A DNA stretch of 6,188 nt. It comes from Acidobacteriota bacterium (GTDB lineage Bacteria > Acidobacteriota > Terriglobia > Acidiferrales > UBA7541). The notes beneath the pieces were generated by a model, which was given only the letters and a program-made list of their open reading frames with translations, did not search any database and was not told where the DNA came from. The stretch lies in assembly GCA_003161495.1 (NCBI GenBank), contig PMOP01000292.1, positions 6,626 through 12,813 on the forward strand, given 5' to 3'. A program made the position numbers and the translations under genes. Shown here in pieces: positions 1 through 5,312 of the stretch. How positions within the stretch are numbered: position 1 is the stretch's first letter; each line of letters opens with the position of its first letter.

Positions 1-1452
1 CTCAACAAAATTGACCGCAGCGACGCCCGCACCGCGGTTGTGCTCGACGAAATCTACGACCTCTTCATCGACCTCGAAGCCACCGAAGACCAGCTGGATT
101 TTCCCGTGCTCTACACGAATGCGAAGACGGGAGTCGCGCACCGAAAGCTGGACGACGGATCGACAAATCTTCAGCCGCTTTTTGAAACCATTGTTTCCGC
201 GATCCCCGAGCCGAAGGGCGATCCGAATGGCGTGTTGCAGGCGCAGGTCATGAATCTGGACTACAGCGATTTTCTTGGGCGCATCGCGATCGGACGCGTC
301 TTCAACGGCACGCTGCGCCGCGGCGCCGATGTAGGCATCTCGAAGCGCTCGGGAGAACTCATCCCCACGCGCCTCACGAAGCTTTACACCTTCTTCGGCC
401 TCGACCGCGTCGAGACGGAAGAAGTTCCCTGTGGCGATCTTGTCGCGGTCGCCGGCGTCGAAGGAATTCAAATTGGAGAGAGCCTGACGGAGCTCGTAAA
501 TCCCTCTCCGCTCGAACCGCTGGTGATCGACGAGCCAACGCTGGCGATGAATTTCACGATCAATACCAGCCCACTGGCGGGTCGCGAAGGACAGTGGGTC
601 ACTTCGCGTGATTTGCGCTCGCGCCTGCAGAAGGAATTGCTCACCAATGTATCGCTGCGCATCATCGATTCCGAAACCACCGACGTGTTTCGCGTCTTTG
701 CGCGCGGCGAATTGCAGCTGGCCATCCTGATCGAAACCATGCGCCGCGAAGGCTACGAGCTGATGGTCGGCAAGCCGGAAATCGTGGTGCGCGAGGAAAA
801 CGGCAAGAAACTCGAGCCCCTCGAACGCCTGGTGGTCGATTCCCCGGAATCGTTTGTCGGCGTGGTGATGGAATCGCTCGGACGGCGCCGCGGCGAGCTG
901 GGAAAAATGGTGAACCACGGCTCTGGCTGGGTGCGCATGGAGTTCACGATTCCCTCCCGCGGCCTCATCGGCTTGCGCGGGCAATTGCTTACGGACACGC
1001 GCGGCACGGCGCAACTTCACACACTATTTGAAGGTTGGACCGAATACGGCGGCGAAATGGCCTCGCGCCCGACCGGCGCTCTCGCGGCTGACCGCGCGGG
1101 CCACACCACCGCTTTCGCGCTGTGGAATTTGCAGGAACGCGGCGAACTGTTCGTTGGCCCCGGCGAGGAAGTTTACGAAGGAATGATTGTCGGGGAAAAC
1201 GCGCGCGACGCTGACATGGACGTCAACGTCACCAAGGAAAAAAAGCAAACCAACATGCGCGCGTCCAGCGCCGACGAGGCCATTCGCCTGATCCCGCACC
1301 GCCAGTTGAGTCTCGAACAAGCCATCGAATTTATTGCCGACGACGAGCTGGTCGAAGTCACGCCGAAATCCATCCGCCTGCGCAAAAGAATCCTCGATAC
1401 CAAGAAGCGTCCAAAACGCTGGCAGCAGATTCGCGCAAACGCCGAAGCCTAG
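1..1452 (+). CDS. typA: Translational GTPase TypA/BipA, 5'-truncated by the window edge
   Basis: TypA/BipA is an EF-G-like GTPase that binds the 70S ribosome and supports 50S assembly, stress responses and growth at low temperature. The reading frame is open from base 1 and begins L-NKID, the G4 guanine-specificity motif (NKxD). About 127 N-terminal residues (P-loop, switch regions, DxxG) therefore lie upstream; 483 residues remain, which agrees with a family length near 610. Fragment numbering: G5-like region FPVLYTNAKTG at 34-44; beta-barrel domain II starting about 80 (LDYSDFLGRIAIGRV); EF-G III-like domain from about 178 (EPTLAMNFTINTSPLAGREG); EF-G V-like domain from about 272; then the TypA-specific C-terminal domain with SRGLIGLRGQLL, RAGHTTAFALWNLQERG, YEGMIVGENAR and VNVTKEKKQTNMR. 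It ends with TAG at 1450-1452, in a basic tail. The downstream gene is convergent. No frameshift or missing core motif is visible in the part present. The identification is very secure; only the 5' end is missing. Confidence 0.97.
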   Translation, partial: LNKIDRSDARTAVVLDEIYDLFIDLEATEDQLDFPVLYTNAKTGVAHRKLDDGSTNLQPLFETIVSAIPEPKGDPNGVLQAQVMNLDYSDFLGRIAIGRVFNGTLRRGADVGISKRSGELIPTRLTKLYTFFGLDRVETEEVPCGDLVAVAGVEGIQIGESLTELVNPSPLEPLVIDEPTLAMNFTINTSPLAGREGQWVTSRDLRSRLQKELLTNVSLRIIDSETTDVFRVFARGELQLAILIETMRREGYELMVGKPEIVVREENGKKLEPLERLVVDSPESFVGVVMESLGRRRGELGKMVNHGSGWVRMEFTIPSRGLIGLRGQLLTDTRGTAQLHTLFEGWTEYGGEMASRPTGALAADRAGHTTAFALWNLQERGELFVGPGEEVYEGMIVGENARDADMDVNVTKEKKQTNMRASSADEAIRLIPHRQLSLEQAIEFIADDELVEVTPKSIRLRKRILDTKKRPKRWQQIRANAEA

Positions 1453-1467
1453 TAATAAACGCATTTA

Positions 1468-1539
1468 GTGGCGCAGGCTTCAGCCTGTGGATTTTAGTCC
1501 TTCCCTAACCTAAACCCCACTGGCTGAAGCCAGCGCCAC
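1468..1539. repeat. Paired palindromic (REP-like) inverted repeat in the convergent gap
   Basis: Arm 1468-1490 is the reverse complement of arm 1517-1539 at 21 of 23 positions, with a 26-nt spacer. Each arm also holds its own 14-nt palindrome: 1474-1487 (CAGGCT-TC-AGCCTG) and 1520-1533 (CTGGCT-GA-AGCCAG). The two mismatches between arms (1475/1532 and 1486/1521) are exactly the pair inside each small palindrome, A-T in one and T-A in the other, so both small hairpins stay intact. It lies between the stop codons of typA and the convergent acyltransferase fusion, where it could end or protect both transcripts. There is no clear U-run on either strand, so intrinsic termination is not proven. The layout resembles REP/BIME elements that occur in many genomic copies; copy number cannot be seen here. 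Confidence 0.75.
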
Positions 1540-1579
1540 CAAACCCGCCTACGCACAACGAAACTTGCATTCGACAAAC

Positions 1580-4195
1580 CTATTCTCCCGCCGCCTGGCC
1601 TTTTCCAATTTGCTTTTTCTTCTGTTCCCGGCCCAATTCCGCCACGCACTGCTCGAGGATGCGCGCGATTTCCTGCGGGTCCGTGCCACGAGGAAATTCC
1701 ACGGGCTTTCCAATGTGGACGCGAATGCGGCCGGGCCGATTGAATTTGCTGCCCGCCTCGCGGATTTCGTACCCGCCATCGATGCGCATCGGCACAACAG
1801 GAAGTTTCAGATTGCTCGCGAGCAGGCCGATCCCGGCGCGGAATGGCTGCAATTTTCCATCCGGCGTCAGATCGCCTTCGGGAAATACGAGGATGTTCCA
1901 GCCGCGATCGGCCAAATCCCCAGCGAAGCGGAAACTTTCGCGGACTCCGGATTTTTTCGGCAGCGGGAAAACATTGAAGAGCGAGACGACCAAAAAATAA
2001 TTCATGCGGTGCAGCCAACGCCGCGCAAAAAACCATTCGGGAGGCGGATGTCGCATTTCCGCAAGGCGCTCTCCGCCCATCGCCACGGCGAGGCGATGGC
2101 GCAATCGTATGGGCAGCGCCGCCAGCACGAACCCCACGTCCAGATAGATCACATGATTTGAAATCACCAGCAATGGACCCTTCACGCCACGAAGATTTTC
2201 GCGACCCAATACGCGGGGATGTGCCATCAAGTGCGTCGCGGGCCAGGTCAGCAGGTAATAAAAGAACGTACGAATCCATGTCACCGGCCAACGCTGCGCC
2301 CACATGGGAAACCCGAATTCAGAGCGCACGGACGACGACTCGCGCACCAGATTCCCCAGTTCGCCCACGGTCCTTGCCGAGGCGAAGCGCGTTTCGTTCA
2401 GGTCCACCTGGTAGCGGTCTTCGAGCGCGCTCAACAACTCAACGCGATCGAGCGAACTCAAGCGCAAATCGCTTTCGAGATTTGCGTCCGGATTGACTTC
2501 GCCCGCTCCGCCTTGCATCCGCGAAATCAATTCCCCGATTCCGCCAGTCGTGGCCGGCCAGTTCGCGACGCCATTCCCATTGCTCCACTGCGCTTCGACG
2601 GACGCGCGAATTTCGGCGAGTTTCGGCTTGCCGGTAGAGGTGCGCGGAAAATCCGCTTCGGGCCACAGAAACCACGAGCGCATTCTCTGATATTCCGCCA
2701 GGGATTCGTTCACGCGCGCGACAATTCCCGCGGCGTGGCGCGGCTGTTTCACCCGCGTCTCGTCCCGCAGGAGCAAAACGCCGCAAGGCTCGGCGTTTCC
2801 GCCGCGTTCCAGTCCCACCACCACGCAATCCTTCACTTCCGGTTCACGGCGCAGTAAACCTTCCAGGTCTTCGGGAAAGACGTTCATGCCCGCTGCCGTG
2901 ACAATCACGTTTTTCTTGCGCCCTTTAAAATATAAATTCCCTTCGGCGTCCAGCGCTCCCAGGTCACCCGTGTGAAACCATTCCCCCTCCTCGCCATTTC
3001 TCGCGACGGTGTGAATCTCGTTGTCCTCCCAATATCCCACCGCAATGTTCTCTCCGCGCACCAGGATTTCGCCGTTCTCGTCGAGTTTCACTTCGCGGCC
3101 TTCGAGCACTTTTCCAATGGAACCTTGCCCGATGCGGAACGGATGATTCACGCTGACAAGCGAAGTCGTTTCGGTGAGCCCGTAACCCTGAATGGCGGCG
3201 AATCCTGTGCGGCCCCAGAAACGCTCGATTTCCGGATCCAGCGTCGCGCCTCCGGAAATAACAGCCCAGAATTTCCAACCGAACCGGCGGTGAATATTTC
3301 GGAATCGCCACAGCCGGCGAGGAACTTTGTCCTTTTCGGATGCCTCAAAATCCTGCCGAAACTTTTCCAGCCTTCCTTCGGCTTCGAGGTCGCGCTCGAT
3401 TTTTCCCTGCAGGGCTTCGAGCACGCGCGGCACCGCGACGAGCACGGAGACGCGTTCGCGCCGGATCGTCGAAAGAATTTCCGAAGGATTGAGCGAATCC
3501 TGAAAGCAGACGCAGGCCCCGAGCAACGGCGGAATCCACACGCTCATGAATTGTCCGAAAACGTGGCTGACGGGAACGAGATCGAGAAAGCGCAGCGGGT
3601 GGACGAAGCGCTCCCACTTCAAATACGGGTGGATGCCGGCCTCGAGCGGCTCGAGATTGGCGAGAATATTGCCGTGCGAAATCGCGACGCCTTTCGGTTC
3701 CGCCGTAGCCCCCGAAGTAAAAATGATTTGCGCGATCGAGCCGCGATCAAGAGGAGGAGGGGCGTAGGGTTCGCGCGAATGCCGGGCCACGGCCTGCCGC
3801 AGCGAATCAAGCGCGATCGCCGGAATTTGTTCACCCTGTTGGTTAACAAGTATGCTTACACTATCGGTAACAATTAGCTTGGCGTCTACCTGCCGGGCCA
3901 CGCGCCCCGCGAATTCCGCCGTGGCTGCCTGGTCCATCGGCACCGCGATCGCCCCGCGCAGGATGCATGCGAAAAACGCGACCACCCATTCCGCGGAATT
4001 CCGTCCCCACAGCAGCACTCGTTCGCCCGGCGCAATTCCCAGCCGCTCATATTCCCGCGCGCATTGAACCGCAAGGCCCGCGACCTCCAGATACGAGGTT
4101 CGCGAAGTCCGGTACCCGGTGCGCTGCACATAGGCCGTGCTTCGGCCATGTTCCGGGTACTCGCGTAAGTAATCGATCAGCGACCGGCGAGGCAT
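1580..4195 (-). CDS. Acyl-activating enzyme-ACP-PlsC fusion (AMP-forming ligase, carrier domain, 1-acylglycerophosphate-type acyltransferase)
   Basis: Predicted to activate a fatty acid with ATP and transfer the acyl group to a lysophospholipid or glycerophosphate acceptor at the membrane. Numbering is from the ATG at 4195 (871 aa). The AMP-ligase domain spans about 1-540: P-loop TSGATAEPKG 160-169, GYGLTE 337-342, TGD 409-411, FKGRKKN near 423-429, and A10 motif PRTSTGKPK with catalytic Lys523. A carrier domain spans about 555-620 (SSLDRVEL, candidate phosphopantetheine Ser581). The PlsC domain spans about 660-835: NHVIYLD (H681, D686), GVRESF 750-755, FPEG 771-774, VVPMRIDG 800-807. A hydrophobic stretch around 637-657 may seat it on the membrane. 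I chose the ATG at 4195 because AGGT (8-nt spacing) and GGGGGAG (13-nt spacing) precede it; an in-frame ATG at 4228 adds 11 residues but has no Shine-Dalgarno. E. coli Aas joins similar activities in the opposite order. Substrate chain length and acceptor cannot be read from the sequence. Confidence 0.92.
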   Translation of the reverse strand: MPRRSLIDYLREYPEHGRSTAYVQRTGYRTSRTSYLEVAGLAVQCAREYERLGIAPGERVLLWGRNSAEWVVAFFACILRGAIAVPMDQAATAEFAGRVARQVDAKLIVTDSVSILVNQQGEQIPAIALDSLRQAVARHSREPYAPPPLDRGSIAQIIFTSGATAEPKGVAISHGNILANLEPLEAGIHPYLKWERFVHPLRFLDLVPVSHVFGQFMSVWIPPLLGACVCFQDSLNPSEILSTIRRERVSVLVAVPRVLEALQGKIERDLEAEGRLEKFRQDFEASEKDKVPRRLWRFRNIHRRFGWKFWAVISGGATLDPEIERFWGRTGFAAIQGYGLTETTSLVSVNHPFRIGQGSIGKVLEGREVKLDENGEILVRGENIAVGYWEDNEIHTVARNGEEGEWFHTGDLGALDAEGNLYFKGRKKNVIVTAAGMNVFPEDLEGLLRREPEVKDCVVVGLERGGNAEPCGVLLLRDETRVKQPRHAAGIVARVNESLAEYQRMRSWFLWPEADFPRTSTGKPKLAEIRASVEAQWSNGNGVANWPATTGGIGELISRMQGGAGEVNPDANLESDLRLSSLDRVELLSALEDRYQVDLNETRFASARTVGELGNLVRESSSVRSEFGFPMWAQRWPVTWIRTFFYYLLTWPATHLMAHPRVLGRENLRGVKGPLLVISNHVIYLDVGFVLAALPIRLRHRLAVAMGGERLAEMRHPPPEWFFARRWLHRMNYFLVVSLFNVFPLPKKSGVRESFRFAGDLADRGWNILVFPEGDLTPDGKLQPFRAGIGLLASNLKLPVVPMRIDGGYEIREAGSKFNRPGRIRVHIGKPVEFPRGTDPQEIARILEQCVAELGREQKKKQIGKGQAAGE

Positions 4196-4282
4196 ATCTG
4201 CGGACCTGCTCCCCCAGGTAGGCGGCATCTCAAAAACAAGATTAACCCCAATTCACTTTCTTTGGTGAGGCCCGCTAGAGAT

Positions 4283-4292
4283 CCGTGCACGG
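4283..4292. other. Short perfect palindrome CCGTGCACGG upstream of the fusion gene
   Basis: This 10-bp perfect palindrome lies about 90 bp upstream of the chosen start of the minus-strand fusion gene and about 140 bp upstream of the proposed csp -35 box. Its symmetry and place in a divergent control region would suit a dimeric regulator site, but a 10-bp palindrome can arise by chance and no regulator is encoded nearby. The rest of 4229-4432 holds no gene that I can see, and I found no convincing -35/-10 pair for the minus-strand gene. Confidence 0.2.
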
Positions 4293-4432
4293 GGCGGTAA
4301 ATGACGGCGTTAAACCGGGCGATAAATACAAGAGCTAATCAGGGCTGAAAATCCCGTAACTTACTGAATCGCATGCTATTTAATAAATTTTACCTTCCTG
4401 AGAAGCCTTTCGTTTTCTCGATACGATCCATC

Positions 4433-4462
4433 TAGACAATAAATGCGTTTTTTTGCTAAAAT
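4433..4462 (+). promoter_or_regulatory. Sigma70-like promoter for the cold-shock gene
   Basis: TAGACA at 4433-4438 matches the -35 consensus TTGACA at five of six bases, and TAAAAT at 4457-4462 matches TATAAT at five of six, with an 18-bp spacer. AT-rich DNA at 4376-4393 upstream could act as an UP element. Transcription would begin near 4469, giving a leader of about 165 nt before the GTG at 4636. Long leaders of this kind are typical of cold-induced csp genes (E. coli cspA has one of about 160 nt). The start site is inferred from spacing only. Confidence 0.6.
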
Positions 4463-4509
4463 CGGTTTGCGTTTGTTGCTCTTGTGATTCCCTTAGAACC
4501 GTTCCACGG

Positions 4510-4534
4510 GGCTGCAAGCTGAATCCTTGCAGCC
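4510..4534 (+). other. Leader hairpin 1 of the cold-shock mRNA
   Basis: GGCTGCAAG (4510-4518) pairs perfectly with CTTGCAGCC (4526-4534) over 9 bp around a 7-nt loop. It sits about 40 nt after the predicted transcription start and about 100 nt before the cold-shock start codon. It is not followed by a run of U, so it is more likely a leader structural or stability element than a terminator. It may have a role in temperature-dependent folding. Confidence 0.55.
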
Positions 4535-4561
4535 GTTTGTGTGTACGGGCTAGAGGTCGAG

Positions 4562-4586
4562 GCCTCCGCACCCCGTCCTGCGAGGC
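4562..4586 (+). other. Leader hairpin 2 with alternative pairing to the csp ribosome-binding site
   Basis: GCCTCCGCA (4562-4570) pairs with TGCGAGGC (4579-4586) as 8 bp with one bulged C, around an 8-nt loop. The right arm contains GCGAGG (4580-4585), and the same hexamer forms the csp Shine-Dalgarno region (4622-4627). The left-arm strand 4563-4569 can therefore pair with either copy, using the same bulge. Two more GAGG copies lie at 4553-4556 and 4559-4562. This would permit a switch between an open and a closed ribosome-binding site. The pairing is seen in the sequence; a regulatory role is inferred. Confidence 0.45.
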
Positions 4587-4621
4587 GCGCCGGTCGGTAC
4601 GAGAAGCACAAATAGCTTAAA

Positions 4622-4628
4622 GCGAGGT
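4622..4628 (+). promoter_or_regulatory. Ribosome-binding site of the cold-shock gene
   Basis: GAGGT (4624-4628) lies 7 nt before the GTG at 4636 and supports that start over any in-frame alternative. The GCGAGG core repeats a sequence in the leader hairpin just upstream. Confidence 0.6.
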
Positions 4629-4635
4629 AGTAGCA

Positions 4636-4839
4636 GTGAAAGAACAAGGAACAGTGAAGTGGTTCAATGCCAGCAAGGGCTACGGATTCATCCAGCGCCA
4701 GTCTGGCGAGGATGTATTTGTTCATTTTTCGGCAATTCAGATGGACGGATACAAATCTCTCAACGAAGGGCAAGCGGTTGAATTCGAGGTCCGCAAAGGC
4801 CCCAAAGGCCTGCAGGCGGAGAACGTGACCGGCCTCTAG
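4636..4839 (+). CDS. csp: CspA-family cold-shock protein
   Basis: This 67-residue single-domain protein is a classic CspA-type OB fold that binds single-stranded RNA and DNA. Such proteins act in the cytoplasm as RNA chaperones that melt mRNA secondary structure in cold or stress. The family pattern is complete: GTVKWFN near the N-terminus (Trp9), RNP1 as KGYGFI at residues 14-19, RNP2 as VFVHF at 27-31, then [12 protein letters not shown], an acidic VEFEV strand and a closing KGLQAENV. The length is normal for the family. The GTG start is supported by GAGGT 7 nt upstream and by alignment of [10 protein letters not shown] with usual Csp N-termini. A promoter with a leader of about 165 nt lies upstream. 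The next gene is on the same strand 103 nt downstream, across a strong hairpin, so the two may share a transcript. Family assignment is certain; whether this copy is cold-induced or constitutive is not shown. Confidence 0.97.
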   Translation: MKEQGTVKWFNASKGYGFIQRQSGEDVFVHFSAIQMDGYKSLNEGQAVEFEVRKGPKGLQAENVTGL

Positions 4840-4851
4840 TCTGACAAACGT

Positions 4852-4888
4852 GGGTCTGTCCCTCCGCCTTGGCGCATGGGACGGACCC
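4852..4888 (+). other. Strong hairpin between csp and the Tudor-like gene
   Basis: GGGTCTGTCCC (4852-4862) pairs with GGGACGGACCC (4878-4888) over 11 bp, with one G-U pair. The 15-nt loop can itself form CGCC/GGCG (4865-4868 with 4871-4874). It begins 13 nt after the csp stop codon. No U-tract follows, so full intrinsic termination is unlikely. It could be a partial terminator, a 3' stabiliser of csp mRNA or an RNase site that sets the ratio of the two products. Confidence 0.55.
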
Positions 4889-4930
4889 CGCTCCCTCGCA
4901 GTAAGTGCTCCGCAGGTACCGGCAGCAAAT

Positions 4931-4937
4931 AAGGAGG
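4931..4937 (+). promoter_or_regulatory. Strong Shine-Dalgarno AAGGAGG
   Basis: AAGGAGG is a perfect 7-nt complement of the usual 16S anti-SD core and ends 5 nt before the GTG at 4943. It fixes the start of the downstream gene at 4943 rather than at the in-frame GTG at 4850, which has no such signal and would sit beside the intergenic hairpin. Confidence 0.75.
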
Positions 4938-4942
4938 CAGTT

Positions 4943-5185
4943 GTGCAGGTTCTTTCCGAAGGGCAGTGCATCAAGCACGAGCAGTACGGCTACGGGATCG
5001 TGGCTGAGTCCGACACTGAGCGAACCACGATTGATTTCGACAGCGTCGGCATGAAGAAGTTTGTCACTGGCCTGATGGCCATGGAGCTCGTGGGGGAAGC
5101 GCCCGAACGTCCCACCAAGCCCCGCCGGCGCAGCAAAAAAGCCGGGGCGACAGCAGCCGCAAAAGTTGCGGCCGCCAGCAAGTAA
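4943..5185 (+). CDS. Small Tudor-like (UvrD/PcrA C-terminal-like) protein with basic tail
   Basis: I do not recognise a named gene. With the GTG at 4943 the product has 80 residues. Residues 6-50 (EGQCIKHEQYGYGIV, then a polar turn, TTIDFDSVGMKKF and MAMELV) follow the pattern G-x-V-x-H-x-x-[FY]-G-x-G-x-V ... V-x-F-x-x-x-G-x-K. That pattern occurs in the Tudor-like C-terminal domain of UvrD/PcrA helicases and, more loosely, in the CarD N-terminal domain. Those domains contact RNA polymerase or nucleic acid. Residues 56-80 form a disordered-looking tail with nine Lys/Arg (PRRRSKKA) and many Ala, like nucleic-acid-binding tails of histone-like proteins. No signal peptide or membrane segment is visible. 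It follows a cold-shock gene on the same strand with a strong SD, so a shared role in transcription or RNA handling is plausible but inferred. The fold call comes from pattern memory and is moderate; the gene itself looks real. Confidence 0.8.
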   Translation: MQVLSEGQCIKHEQYGYGIVAESDTERTTIDFDSVGMKKFVTGLMAMELVGEAPERPTKPRRRSKKAGATAAAKVAAASK

Positions 5186-5250
5186 ATCACGGACACGCGA
5201 AATTCCCCAGTGTAGGGTAGTAAGCAGAAGGCCGATTGGCTATTGTTGTG

Positions 5251-5284
5251 CGCCCGACGGCACGCATCGCTGGTCCGCCGGGCG
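5251..5284. terminator. Imperfect hairpin in convergent gap, possible bidirectional terminator
   Basis: CGCCCGACGG (5251-5260) pairs with CCGCCGGGCG (5275-5284) over 9 of 10 positions, with one A-C mismatch and a 14-nt loop. It lies between the stop of the Tudor-like gene and the stop of the convergent oxidoreductase gene, the expected place for a shared terminator. No U-tract follows on either strand, so the terminator role is weakly supported. The rest of 5186-5312 shows no gene. Confidence 0.3.
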
Positions 5285-5312
5285 TATCGGGAAGCGAAAG
5301 TTTTGTCCGCGC

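Noticed and set aside
1024..1464. Minus-strand open frame of 146 codons opposite the typA 3' end
   Set aside because: It is a shadow of the highly conserved TypA C-terminal domain and lacks motifs of its own.
1565..2161. Plus-strand open frame of 198 codons opposite the PlsC region
   Set aside because: It is antisense to the conserved NHxxxxD and FPEG region, with no recognisable domain.
1494..2303. Minus-strand open frame of 269 codons, partly over the PlsC domain
   Set aside because: It is an alternative frame of the real fusion gene; composition is rich in Arg/Ala/Gly with no motif, and it runs through the repeat in the gap.
2972..3877. Long plus-strand open frame of 301 codons opposite the ligase domain
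   Set aside because: It is antisense to a gene with full conserved motifs; the product shows no recognisable domain, and open antisense frames are common in GC-rich DNA.
4196..4228. Longer start (ATG at 4228) for the acyltransferase fusion
   Set aside because: There is no Shine-Dalgarno before it, while AGGT and GGGGGAG precede the ATG at 4195. The longer form remains possible and would change only 11 residues.
4850..4942. Upstream in-frame GTG start for the Tudor-like gene, adding 31 residues
   Set aside because: It has no Shine-Dalgarno, overlaps the intercistronic hairpin, and the added residues look non-coding; AAGGAGG 5 nt before 4943 supports the shorter form.
4456..4974. Minus-strand open frame of 172 codons covering the csp gene and its leader
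   Set aside because: It overlaps the whole of a certain csp gene and its promoter; the translation is Cys/Arg-rich noise with no domain.
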